A stretch of 18,190 nucleotides of DNA, from NCBI GenBank assembly GCA_949283905.1, contig CASDUB010000194.1, forward strand, positions 1-18,190, written 5' to 3'. Below, in pieces: positions 1-6,540 of the stretch. Within the stretch, counting starts at the first letter, position 1; every line of letters starts with the position of its first letter. This stretch comes from an uncultured Lachnospiraceae bacterium. GTDB lineage: Bacteria; Bacillota; Clostridia; Lachnospirales; Lachnospiraceae. The translations under genes and the position numbers were made by a program. A model generated the notes under the pieces. It did not search any database and was not told the DNA's origin. It saw nothing but the letters and a program-made list of their open reading frames with translations.

Positions 1-56
1 ATACAAGGCTCGAAAAGTCAAATAAAGTATACACTTCAGAAACAGTACAAAAATAA
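1..56 (+). CDS. ureF: Probable 3' end of urease accessory gene ureF (partial)
   Basis: An open frame enters from the left edge (codons start at base 3) and stops at TAA 54-56. Its residues begin TRLEKS, and the split codon before them ends in AT, so it could encode Tyr. That resembles the conserved UreF C-terminus Y-S-R-L-x-x-S, here followed by an 11-residue tail. UreF is the chaperone that works with UreD and UreG to deliver nickel to urease, and ureF usually lies directly before ureG, which begins 17 bases further on. Only 17 residues are visible, so the identity rests on one short motif and on gene order. A non-coding spacer is the alternative. Confidence 0.4.
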   Translation, partial: TRLEKSNKVYTSETVQK

Positions 57-73
57 GAGAGGAGAACAGCGAA

Positions 74-682
74 ATGTCTTTTGTAAAAATAGGAGTCGCC
101 GGTCCTGTAGGCTCCGGCAAGACAGCATTGATAGAAGCGCTTACGCGTAAAATGTCAAAAGATTACAGTATAGGGGTTATCACAAATGATATCTATACAA
201 AAGAAGACGCCGAATTTTTGGCGAAAAACAGCGTAATGCCGACTGATAGGATAATAGGAGTGGAAACAGGCGGATGTCCGCATACGGCTATACGTGAAGA
301 CGCATCGATGAATCTCGAAGCGGTAGATGAGATGATGGAACGTTTTCCTGATATTGAACTGCTGTTTATTGAAAGCGGCGGAGATAATCTTTCAGCCACG
401 TTTTCACCGGAACTTGTAGATGCGACCATCTTTGTAATAGATGTGTCGGAAGGCGATAAGATACCGCGAAAAGGAGGGCCGGGAATAACAAAGTCGGATC
501 TGCTGGTCATTAATAAGATCGATCTGGCGCCTTATGTAGGGGCAAGTCTCGAGGTTATGGAGAGAGATTCGCGTAAAATGCGGGGCGATCGCCCGTTTAT
601 ATTTACAAATATTCGAGGCGGAGAGCATGTCAACGACGTGATTGCGTGGATTAAGGAAAATGTGCTTTTAGAAGGAATGTAA
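74..682 (+). CDS. ureG: Urease accessory GTPase UreG
   Basis: UreG is the SIMIBI-class GTPase that powers nickel insertion into apo-urease together with UreD, UreF and UreE. The 202-residue product is the usual UreG length. It has a P-loop GPVGSGKT at residues 10-17, the metal-binding Cys-Pro-His motif at residues 68-70 inside [17 protein letters not shown], an ESGGDNL segment around residue 100, and the guanine-specificity motif NKID at 147-150. A purine-rich GAGAGGAG lies about 9 bases before the ATG. The ureD gene starts 3 bases after the stop, so the two are co-translated. The structural genes ureABC are not in the window and are expected upstream. Identification is secure. Confidence 0.97.
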   Translation: MSFVKIGVAGPVGSGKTALIEALTRKMSKDYSIGVITNDIYTKEDAEFLAKNSVMPTDRIIGVETGGCPHTAIREDASMNLEAVDEMMERFPDIELLFIESGGDNLSATFSPELVDATIFVIDVSEGDKIPRKGGPGITKSDLLVINKIDLAPYVGASLEVMERDSRKMRGDRPFIFTNIRGGEHVNDVIAWIKENVLLEGM

Positions 683-685
683 TAT

Positions 686-1510
686 ATGGAAATAAACCAG
701 TTCGGTAGGACGTCAAAACTTGATTTGAAGGCGGTAAGAAAATACGGAAAAACAGTAATAGATGATATGCTTTTTACTGCGCCTTATAAAGTGATGCTTC
801 CGTTTGAAAAGAAAAACGGAGGTTTAAGCGTCATGCTTATGTCGGCATCCGCCGGAATAATGGAGGGTGACAGGCAGGAGTTTACATTTAATATAAACGA
901 AGGTGCAGATCTGGAATTCATTTCCCAGTCATATGATAAAGTACATCAGATGAACCAGGGCTGTGCAAAACGTGTTACTCATATTAAAGTAGAAAAAAAC
1001 GGAACATTTTTCTATGCGCCTCAGCCTATGATACCGTTTAAGGATTCGGCATTTGAGAGCAGAATATATGCAGAGCTTGAAGATAATACTTCACATTTTT
1101 GGATGAGTGATATCTTTTCATGCGGACGATATGCCCGAGGAGAAATGTTTGAATATAGGCTTTATCACAATCTTGTAGAAATAAGGCGAAAAGGAAGGCT
1201 TATATACAGAGACAATACCCGATTTGAACCGGCGGTATTCGACATGCAGGGAATGGGAATATATGAAGGCTATACTCATTTATTGAATATATTTGTCACA
1301 AAGCCTTGTGAAAACGAAAGTTTCTTAAATGATGTAAGAAAATATCTGTCTGAAAATGAAGAGTTGTGCTCAGGAATTACAGAACTCTCAGAAGGCGATT
1401 TTGCAGTACGCGTACTTGGCATGAATGCTCAAAAGCTTGAGAAGGTGAATAGTCATATAAAGGAACTGTATGAAAATTACATGTATGATCAGATTAATCC
1501 GAAGGGGTAA
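686..1510 (+). CDS. ureD: Urease accessory protein UreD (UreH)
   Basis: UreD is the scaffold that binds apo-urease and, with UreF and UreG, forms the nickel-loading complex. The product has 274 residues, typical of the family, and shows family-like segments: a conserved MSASAGIMEGDRQEF stretch near residues 52-66, SQSYDKVHQM near residue 90, and PQPMIPFKDSAFES near residue 113. There is no signal peptide or membrane segment, consistent with a cytoplasmic chaperone. Translation starts 3 bases after ureG, with AAGGA inside the end of ureG serving as ribosome binding site. This is the last gene of the urease cluster, since a strong hairpin follows within 30 bases. UreD sequences diverge strongly between phyla, so the call relies on both sequence and position after ureG. 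Confidence 0.93.
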   Translation: MEINQFGRTSKLDLKAVRKYGKTVIDDMLFTAPYKVMLPFEKKNGGLSVMLMSASAGIMEGDRQEFTFNINEGADLEFISQSYDKVHQMNQGCAKRVTHIKVEKNGTFFYAPQPMIPFKDSAFESRIYAELEDNTSHFWMSDIFSCGRYARGEMFEYRLYHNLVEIRRKGRLIYRDNTRFEPAVFDMQGMGIYEGYTHLLNIFVTKPCENESFLNDVRKYLSENEELCSGITELSEGDFAVRVLGMNAQKLEKVNSHIKELYENYMYDQINPKG

Positions 1511-1535
1511 ATGACAAATCTGTAATAAACATTAA

Positions 1536-1578
1536 GGCAGCGGCACGGTATTCAAAGAATTACCGCATCGCTGCCTTT
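1536..1578. terminator. Strong hairpin terminator between convergent ureD and DUF1292 gene
   Basis: GGCAGCG (1536-1542) pairs perfectly with CGCTGCC (1569-1575). An inner helix CGGTA (1546-1550)/TACCG (1561-1565) extends through TTC/GAA. On the plus strand the hairpin is followed by a T-containing tract (TTTCGTGTTCTGTTT). On the minus strand it is followed by a T-rich stretch complementary to 1515-1535. It sits between two convergent genes and probably terminates both. Confidence 0.8.
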
Positions 1579-1612
1579 CGTGTTCTGTTTGTAAAGACGG
1601 CCGGGAGTCTGT

Positions 1613-1927
1613 TTATTCGGCTTCTTCCTCTTCGAAAAGGCTGTTGAATACTTCAACGGCTTCATTGTATTCATCGTCGTCTTCGATGTTGTCAAGAAGA
1701 GGATTTCCTTCTTCGTCTTCGGCAAAACGATAGATGTAAACATCCATTTCTTCAGCATCTTCGTCTTCTTCAGAATCAGGAAGAAGGGCGATATATTGCT
1801 GTTCGCCGATCTCGAAAATAGAAAGTACTACGCAGGATACTTCAGATCCGTCGTCAAGAGTAAGAAGCAGTTTTGGATCTTCTTCGTATTCGATTTCTTC
1901 ATTGATGTTCATGATATCTTCACTCAT
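1613..1927 (-). CDS. DUF1292 domain protein (YrzB-like, acidic)
   Basis: This small, very acidic protein of 104 residues carries the DUF1292 pattern: a strand reading LLTLDDGSEVSCVVLSIFEIGEQQYIALL, then an Asp/Glu-rich linker, then VYIYRFAEDEEGNPLLDNIEDDDEY. Families of this kind are widespread in Firmicutes and have no established biochemical role. I chose the ATG at 1927 (MSEDIMNIN) rather than upstream in-frame starts at 1948 or 1969. A clear AAAGGA lies 8 bases before 1927, and a perfect TATAAT -10 box at 1959-1964 would put the transcript start near 1952, after the first ATG. The gene is the only minus-strand gene in the window and converges on the urease operon. Function is unknown. Confidence 0.85.
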   Translation of the reverse strand: MSEDIMNINEEIEYEEDPKLLLTLDDGSEVSCVVLSIFEIGEQQYIALLPDSEEDEDAEEMDVYIYRFAEDEEGNPLLDNIEDDDEYNEAVEVFNSLFEEEEAE

Positions 1928-1958
1928 TATTTCTGTCCTTTCAGGCATATATTTGGGA

Positions 1959-1964
1959 ATTATA
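1959..1964 (-). promoter_or_regulatory. -10 box for the DUF1292 gene
   Basis: The minus strand reads TATAAT here, 32 bases before the chosen start codon. The best -35-like hexamer upstream (TTGATA) has a 21-base spacer, too long for a standard sigma-A promoter, so only the -10 element is claimed. Confidence 0.5.
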
Positions 1965-2004
1965 CCCATAAAATTTTTCTTATTTTATCAAAACATGAGT
2001 ATGA

Positions 2005-2033
2005 TTGCAATCGCGGCAGGAAAAATATATACT
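2005..2033 (+). promoter_or_regulatory. Sigma-A-type promoter of the SpoU/TrmH methyltransferase gene
   Basis: TTGCAA (2005-2010), a 17-base spacer and TATACT (2028-2033) match the housekeeping consensus at 4/6 and 5/6 positions. The predicted transcript starts near 2040, about 20 bases before the ATG at 2061. The -35 box is part of the palindrome ATTGCAAT (2004-2011). Confidence 0.6.
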
Positions 2034-2060
2034 TGAATAAAAATAATAGACGGAGCAGTC

Positions 2061-2888
2061 ATGAATAAAATTAATATAGTTGATTTTAAAGAAAAAGGAC
2101 TTGATGTTTATAAGGACTATAATGAAAATCAGTTAAAACACATATACGAGCCAAAGCTTGGCCTTTTTATTGCAGAGACGCCAAACGTAATATCAAGAGC
2201 AATCGACGCCGGATATGAACCGGAGTCATTTTTATTGGAAGATAAGTTCGACAATGAAAGAACAAGAAAAATATATGAAAAATTTCCCGATGTTCCTGTT
2301 TTCATAACAGACCATGACTCCTTAAAAGCATTTACGGGGTACAACATCACGATGGGCATCTTAAGCGCAATGAAACGCAGAAAGATGCCTGAGATAGGAG
2401 AACTGTGCAAAAATAAAAACAGGATCGCCGTGCTTGAAAATATATCTAATCCGACTAATGTAGGAGCGATAGTGCGGTCTGCTGCGGCTCTTGGGATGGA
2501 AGCGGTTATAATGACTTCCGACTGTGCTGATCCTCTTTACAGAAGGGCTGTCCGTGTAAGCGTGGGTACGATATTTCAGATCCCGTGGACGGTAGCATCT
2601 CCGGGAAATATGATGAAAGAGCTAAAAAAAGCGGGTTTTAAGACGGTTTCTCTCGCACTTGAAGAAGACTCGATAAGCATAGATGATCTACGTCTTAAAA
2701 AAGAAGAAAAACTTGCAGTTATACTCGGATCCGAAGGGTACGGACTAAAAAAAGAAACTATAGAACAAAGTGATTTTACCGTAATTATCCCTATGTCAAA
2801 TAAAGTGGATTCCTTAAATGTGGCGGCGGCAAGCGCCGTGGCTTTCTGGGAGCTGAGCAAAAAAGATAACTGTAATGTTGACTTATAA
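2061..2888 (+). CDS. SpoU/TrmH-family RNA 2'-O-ribose methyltransferase
   Basis: This is an S-adenosylmethionine-dependent 2'-O-methyltransferase of the trefoil-knot SPOUT superfamily. All three SpoU motifs are present. Motif 1 is NPTNVGAIVRSAAALG from N130, with the catalytic-type Arg. Motif 2 is LGSEGYGL around G223. Motif 3 is IPMSNKVDSLNVAAASAVAFWEL, containing N253. About 110 N-terminal residues form a substrate-binding domain of the SpoU_sub_bind type. The 275-residue length fits the YsgA/TsnR-like branch that methylates 23S rRNA or tRNA, but the exact nucleotide target cannot be read from sequence. A GGAG lies 5 bases before the ATG. The gene has its own promoter and appears monocistronic. 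Confidence 0.92.
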   Translation: MNKINIVDFKEKGLDVYKDYNENQLKHIYEPKLGLFIAETPNVISRAIDAGYEPESFLLEDKFDNERTRKIYEKFPDVPVFITDHDSLKAFTGYNITMGILSAMKRRKMPEIGELCKNKNRIAVLENISNPTNVGAIVRSAAALGMEAVIMTSDCADPLYRRAVRVSVGTIFQIPWTVASPGNMMKELKKAGFKTVSLALEEDSISIDDLRLKKEEKLAVILGSEGYGLKKETIEQSDFTVIIPMSNKVDSLNVAAASAVAFWELSKKDNCNVDL

Positions 2889-2906
2889 AAATCAAGGTGT
2901 TAAATT
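2878..2906 (+). promoter_or_regulatory. Candidate promoter of the mgtE leader transcript
   Basis: TTGACT (2878-2883) is followed, after 17 bases, by TAAATT (2901-2906). The -35 matches 5/6 and the -10 4/6 of consensus. The -35 lies in the last codons of the preceding methyltransferase gene. The predicted start is near 2913, giving an mgtE leader of about 200 nt. Confidence 0.45.
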
Positions 2907-2914
2907 TTTTATGT

Positions 2915-2934
2915 GGCATGCAATGCCGTTTTTT
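2915..2934 (+). terminator. Short hairpin plus T-tract after the methyltransferase gene
   Basis: GGCAT (2915-2919), loop GCA, ATGCC (2923-2927), then G and six T. This fits a compact intrinsic terminator for readthrough from the gene ending at 2888. The stem is only 5 bp, so efficiency may be modest. If the promoter at 2878-2906 is used, this hairpin lies at the very 5' end of that transcript and could instead protect it. Confidence 0.5.
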
Positions 2935-2979
2935 AGGCGGAATTAATGGTTGTTTTAAAAATCAAAGAAAGGAGAAATC

Positions 2980-3060
2980 ATGGACAATTGTGACGGTAAC
3001 GGGCGAAGTCGTACCCGTGAATATTTTATAAGGCTTTTGAAGAATACGGTTGTCATATGA
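2980..3060 (+). CDS. Putative 26-residue leader peptide upstream of mgtE
   Basis: An ATG at 2980 follows AAAGGAG with about 6-7 bases of spacing. It opens a 26-codon frame ending at TGA 3058-3060. The peptide begins MDNCDGNGRSRTREYF and ends with IRLLKNTVVI; it is basic in the middle and hydrophobic at the end. I do not recognise it. The stop lies 6 bases before the first arm of a helix that masks the mgtE ribosome binding site, the arrangement expected for a translated regulatory leader. It has no Pro-rich or Asp/Glu-rich run like the enterobacterial MgtL Mg2+-sensing peptide. Coding status is inferred from the strong ribosome binding site and position only. Confidence 0.5.
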   Translation: MDNCDGNGRSRTREYFIRLLKNTVVI

Positions 3061-3115
3061 TATGAATCTCCTCTGACCACCGTGTTTTGAAAAGGTCGCA
3101 GGAGGCAGACGGTGG
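3041..3115 (+). promoter_or_regulatory. Alternative helices sequestering the mgtE ribosome binding site and start codon
   Basis: Three overlapping helices can be drawn. Helix A pairs 3067-3078 with 3094-3105 (11 of 12 positions, one C-C mismatch) and fully covers the AGGAGG of mgtE (3100-3105) with a CUCCUC-type anti-Shine-Dalgarno. Helix B pairs 3077-3083 (CCACCGT) with 3109-3115 (ACGGTGG), a perfect 7 bp covering the GTG start. Helix C pairs 3041-3050 with 3079-3088 (10 bp with two G-U) and competes with B. A and B share two bases and have pseudoknot topology. This points to translational control of mgtE. I see no M-box (ykoK) consensus. Confidence 0.65.
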
Positions 3116-4503
3116 AGAAAGAAATATTAAAAGAACCAAATTATGTTGAAGAGCTGCTGGATATAATCCGCAGCGGACTTTCCGATGAGGAAAAAAGAGA
3201 CAAGCTGTCCGACTATCATGAAAATGATATAGCGGACGCCCTTGAGCAGCTTACTCCGGAAGAAAGACAGGAAATATACAAGATCCTCGGACCGGATAAA
3301 GTTGCGGAGATATTTGCGTATATAGAAAACGTAGAAGTATACCTGAACGAGCTTCAGCTCGAGCACGCCGCGAACCTTGTATCAAGGATGGACTCGGACG
3401 ACGCCGTCGACGTACTTGAGGAAGTTGACGACGAGACAAGAGATAAGCTCGTTGAGATGATGGACGATGAGTCCAGCCGTGATATTCAGCTTATTCAGTC
3501 CTATGACGAAGAAGAAGTCGGAAGTATAATGACTACGAACTTCATAGTCATTAACAACGACCTGACTATCAGACAGGCGATGCGCGCTCTTATTAAGCAG
3601 GCGGGCGAAAACGACAATATATCTACTATATACGTGCTTGACGAAAATGAAAAATTTTACGGAGCTATAGATCTTAAAGACCTTATCATAGCAAGAGATT
3701 ATATGAATCTTGAGGAGCTTATAAGTACGTCTTATCCGTATGTTACAGACCACGAACTTATCAGCGAATGTATCGAGCGAATAAGGGATTATTCGGAGGA
3801 CTCGATCCCTGTTTTAGACGATGAAGAACACATACTGGGCGTAATTACTGCGCAGGACCTCGTTGAAGTCGTTGATGATGAGATGGGTGATGATTACGCT
3901 AAGCTGGCAGGTCTTACCGAAGAGGAAGATCTGAACGAGCCCACTACGCAGAGTATGAAAAAAAGGCTGCCGTGGCTTGTTATACTTTTGTTTTTAGGAC
4001 TTATTGTTTCGGTTGTAATAGGAAGATTTGAGGCTATAGTAGTAGCCGTTCCGATAATAATCTCATTCCAGTCGATAGTTCTCGGAATGTCGGGAAATGT
4101 AGGCACGCAGTCCCTGGCTGTTACTATTCGAGTACTGATGGATGAAAATCTGGAGTCGGGACAGAAAGTCCGTATGGTATTTAAGGAAATGAAGATAGGC
4201 TTCTGTGACGGACTGATATTAGGTGCTATCGCGTTTGTTGTCGTCGGAGTATATATAATCGCATCTAACGGCTATCCTATTCAGAACGCTTTTCTGATTT
4301 CGTTATGCGTAGGAGGAGCTCTCGTAGCGGCGATGACGATCTCGAGCCTTATGGGAACGCTGATACCTATGTTCCTTCATAAAGTAAAAATAGACCCTGC
4401 CGTAGCTTCGGGACCGCTTATTTCAACTATGAGCGATCTTGTAGGAGTTGTGGCGTATTACGGTTTGGCGTGGTTCCTTCTTATAAATGTACTGCATTTG
4501 TAA
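3112..4503 (+). CDS. mgtE: Magnesium transporter MgtE
   Basis: MgtE is a homodimeric Mg2+-selective channel in the cytoplasmic membrane, gated by intracellular Mg2+ through its cytoplasmic domains. The 463-residue product has the full architecture. An acidic helical N domain covers roughly residues 10-130. A pair of CBS domains covers about 135-260 (beginning near GSIMTTNFIVINNDLTIRQA and including GVITAQDLVEVVDDE). Five transmembrane helices follow from about residue 286. Near the end, GPLISTMSDLVG contains D442, matching the conserved pore Asp of the family. The start is GTG at 3112, 6 bases after AGGAGG; the ribosome binding site and GTG can both be hidden in leader helices. The gene follows its own promoter and leader, suggesting regulated expression, most simply by Mg2+. 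Confidence 0.95.
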   Translation: MEKEILKEPNYVEELLDIIRSGLSDEEKRDKLSDYHENDIADALEQLTPEERQEIYKILGPDKVAEIFAYIENVEVYLNELQLEHAANLVSRMDSDDAVDVLEEVDDETRDKLVEMMDDESSRDIQLIQSYDEEEVGSIMTTNFIVINNDLTIRQAMRALIKQAGENDNISTIYVLDENEKFYGAIDLKDLIIARDYMNLEELISTSYPYVTDHELISECIERIRDYSEDSIPVLDDEEHILGVITAQDLVEVVDDEMGDDYAKLAGLTEEEDLNEPTTQSMKKRLPWLVILLFLGLIVSVVIGRFEAIVVAVPIIISFQSIVLGMSGNVGTQSLAVTIRVLMDENLESGQKVRMVFKEMKIGFCDGLILGAIAFVVVGVYIIASNGYPIQNAFLISLCVGGALVAAMTISSLMGTLIPMFLHKVKIDPAVASGPLISTMSDLVGVVAYYGLAWFLLINVLHL

Positions 4504-4562
4504 GAAGACGAAACAGAAGTTTAAACTTTTATTTTAATAAAGTAAAAAAATGATGTGTTTTG

Positions 4563-4571
4563 TGTTATAAT
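4563..4571 (+). promoter_or_regulatory. Extended -10 promoter before mrp
   Basis: TG-T-TATAAT (4563-4571) is a perfect extended -10 element, 57 bases upstream of the mrp ATG. No convincing -35 hexamer sits at 17 bases, which extended -10 promoters tolerate. The rest of the 124-bp gap after mgtE is AT-rich. It includes an AT-only-type inverted repeat around 4524-4543 that is too weak to call a terminator with confidence. Confidence 0.6.
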
Positions 4572-4627
4572 TTATCAGATTTGGGTTTGATTTATGAACA
4601 GCAAAGCATTACAAAGGAGATTTATAT

Positions 4628-5449
4628 ATGAGCGAATGTACACATGACTGCGGAAACTGCAGTGAAAATTGCGAAAGCAGAGATCCGAAAAGCTTTCTTG
4701 AAGAGCTTAATCAGTATTCAAAGGTTAACAAAGTAATAGGAGTTGTCAGCGGAAAAGGCGGAGTAGGAAAATCGCTTGTTACCGCTCTTATGGCGGCTGC
4801 GATGAACAGAACGGGAAAAAGAACCGCAATTCTTGACGCCGATGTAACAGGCCCTTCTATTCCGAAACTGTTCGGTATCAAAGATAAAGCTCAGGGAAGC
4901 GAGCTTGGTATCCTTCCGGGCGAAACGGAAAAAGGAACAAAGATAATTTCCGTAAACATGCTCCTTGAAAATGACGACGATCCTGTCGTATGGCGAGGAC
5001 CTGTTATAGCCGGAGTCGTAAAACAGTTCTGGACAGACGTTTTGTGGGACGACATAGACTACATGTTTGTAGATATGCCTCCGGGAACAGGAGATGTACC
5101 GCTTACAGTATTTCAGTCGCTTCCTGTGGACGGCATCATCGTAGTAGCTTCGCCGCAGGAACTTGTAGAGATGATAGTCGGAAAGGCAGTTAAAATGGCT
5201 GAAATGATGAACATTCCGGTACTCGGAATAGTTGAAAACATGGCTTATTTCGAATGTCCCGACTGCGGTAAAAAGCATTATATATTCGGCGAGAGCCATA
5301 TCGATGAGCTTGCGTCAAAATTCGGCATTGATACAGTATCGAAGATACCTATCGAACCGGCGCTTGCGGCAGCCTGCGACGCAGGAAAGATAGAAGATTA
5401 TAAAAACGAATATCTTGCGGAGATCATTGAAAAAATAAATAAACTGTAA
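4628..5449 (+). CDS. mrp: Mrp/ApbC-type Fe-S cluster carrier ATPase
   Basis: Mrp/NBP35 proteins are cytoplasmic P-loop ATPases of the ParA/MinD group that carry and transfer iron-sulfur clusters to apo-proteins. The deviant Walker A SGKGGVGKS is at residues 41-49, the MPPGTGD box is near residue 155, and the cluster-binding CxxC is C210-C213 (ECPDCGKK). The N-terminus carries a cysteine-rich extension with C4, C8, C11 and C15, similar to NBP35-type N-terminal clusters and common in clostridial members. Length 273 is normal. AAAGGAG lies 8 bases before the ATG, and an extended -10 promoter is upstream. It is the first gene of an operon with an aminotransferase, a decarboxylase-like enzyme and argS. 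Confidence 0.93.
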   Translation: MSECTHDCGNCSENCESRDPKSFLEELNQYSKVNKVIGVVSGKGGVGKSLVTALMAAAMNRTGKRTAILDADVTGPSIPKLFGIKDKAQGSELGILPGETEKGTKIISVNMLLENDDDPVVWRGPVIAGVVKQFWTDVLWDDIDYMFVDMPPGTGDVPLTVFQSLPVDGIIVVASPQELVEMIVGKAVKMAEMMNIPVLGIVENMAYFECPDCGKKHYIFGESHIDELASKFGIDTVSKIPIEPALAAACDAGKIEDYKNEYLAEIIEKINKL

Positions 5450-5517
5450 TGCAAAAGCAAAAGCTCGAAGCAATACGTGACATAAAGATCAAGAATATTA
5501 TACGGGGAGACAATATT

Positions 5518-6540
5518 ATGAAAAAGAATATCGATTGGGAAAACATCGGCTTCGGATATTACAAGACAGATTACCGCTATGTTGCTGACTATAAGAACGG
5601 AAGCTGGAGCGAAGGAAAGCTTACCACAGATGAAAACATCGTGATTTCAGAGTGCGCCGGAGTTCTTCAGTACGCTCAGACATGTTTTGAGGGACTTAAG
5701 GCTTATACTACACAGGACGGAAGCATAGTAACTTTCAGACCTGACTTGAACGCTCAGCGTCTTATCGATTCATGCGAAAGACTTTGCATTCCGCCTATAA
5801 CTGAAGAGATGTTTCTTGAAGCAGTGGACAGCGTTGTAAAATCAAACGCCGACTATGTTCCGCCCTACGGTTCGGGAGCAACGCTTTATATTCGTCCTTA
5901 CATATACGGAAGCAGTCCTGTTCTCGGCGTGCATCCTGCCGAGGAATTTCAGTTCCGTATGTTCTGCTCTCCTGTAGGACCGTATTTTAAAGGCGGTGCA
6001 AAACCTATCGTCATCAGAGTGACGGATTACGATCGTGCCGCGCCTCACGGAACAGGACATATCAAAGCAGGACTTAACTATGCTATGAGTTTATACGCTA
6101 TTCAGGAGGCGCATGATCTCGGATACAGCGAAAACATGTATCTTGATGCCGCAACGCGTACAAAAGTAGAGGAGACAGGCGGCGCAAACTTTATATTTGT
6201 AACAAAGGACGGAAAAGTCGTTACGCCTAAATCGGGCAGCATCCTTCCTTCTATCACAAGAAGATCTCTTGTCTATGTTGCGAAAAACTATCTCGGTCTT
6301 GAAGTTGAGGAAAGAGAAGTTCTTCTCGAAGAGGTTAAAGATTTTGCGGAATGCGGTCTTTGCGGTACGGCAGCGGTTATATCGCCTGTAGGAAAAATAG
6401 ACGACCACGGAAAAGAGATCTGCTTACCGTCGGGAATGGAAGAAATGGGACCGATCACAAAGAAACTTTACGATACGCTTACGGGAATCCAGATGGGCAG
6501 GATAGAAGCTCCTGAAGGATGGATAAGAAAAATTGTATAA
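5518..6540 (+). CDS. ilvE: Branched-chain amino acid aminotransferase (class IV)
   Basis: This PLP enzyme transfers amino groups between branched-chain 2-oxo acids and glutamate, the last step of Ile, Leu and Val synthesis or the first of their breakdown. The 341-residue product has the class IV fold signatures: QTCFEGLKAY near residues 58-67, the PLP-binding lysine K183 in GHIKAGLNYAMS, EETGGANFIF near residue 222, and ECGLCGTAAVISPVG near residue 280. The frame is open back to an ATG at 5449 that overlaps the mrp stop. I chose 5518 because GGGGAG precedes it at good spacing and the 23 extra residues are unlike the family. The downstream gene starts within its stop codon (TAATG), indicating translational coupling. 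Confidence 0.93.
   Translation: MKKNIDWENIGFGYYKTDYRYVADYKNGSWSEGKLTTDENIVISECAGVLQYAQTCFEGLKAYTTQDGSIVTFRPDLNAQRLIDSCERLCIPPITEEMFLEAVDSVVKSNADYVPPYGSGATLYIRPYIYGSSPVLGVHPAEEFQFRMFCSPVGPYFKGGAKPIVIRVTDYDRAAPHGTGHIKAGLNYAMSLYAIQEAHDLGYSENMYLDAATRTKVEETGGANFIFVTKDGKVVTPKSGSILPSITRRSLVYVAKNYLGLEVEEREVLLEEVKDFAECGLCGTAAVISPVGKIDDHGKEICLPSGMEEMGPITKKLYDTLTGIQMGRIEAPEGWIRKIV

Noticed and set aside
1796..2068. 90-codon plus-strand frame opposite the DUF1292 gene
   Set aside because: It is antisense to a supported gene, and its Lys/Phe/Tyr-rich composition comes from AT-rich intergenic sequence.
2889..3111. M-box (ykoK) magnesium riboswitch upstream of mgtE
   Set aside because: A riboswitch was expected here, but I find none of the conserved M-box blocks. 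The visible structure is a short ORF plus ribosome-binding-site/start sequestering helices.
4718..5299. 193-codon antisense open frame opposite mrp
   Set aside because: It is fully opposite a well-identified gene, has no plausible ribosome binding site or recognisable motif, and has the atypical composition of a shadow frame.
5449..5517. N-terminal extension of the aminotransferase from ATG 5449
   Set aside because: The extra 23 residues (MQKQKLEAIRDIKIKN...) are unlike the family. The ATG at 5518 has a proper GGGGAG ribosome binding site; the 5449 ATG only overlaps the mrp stop.
6519..6539. Earlier ATG for the decarboxylase-family gene
   Set aside because: The only ribosome-binding-like sequence (GAAGG) touches this ATG directly. 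The ATG at 6540 overlaps the ilvE stop in the classic coupled TAATG form.
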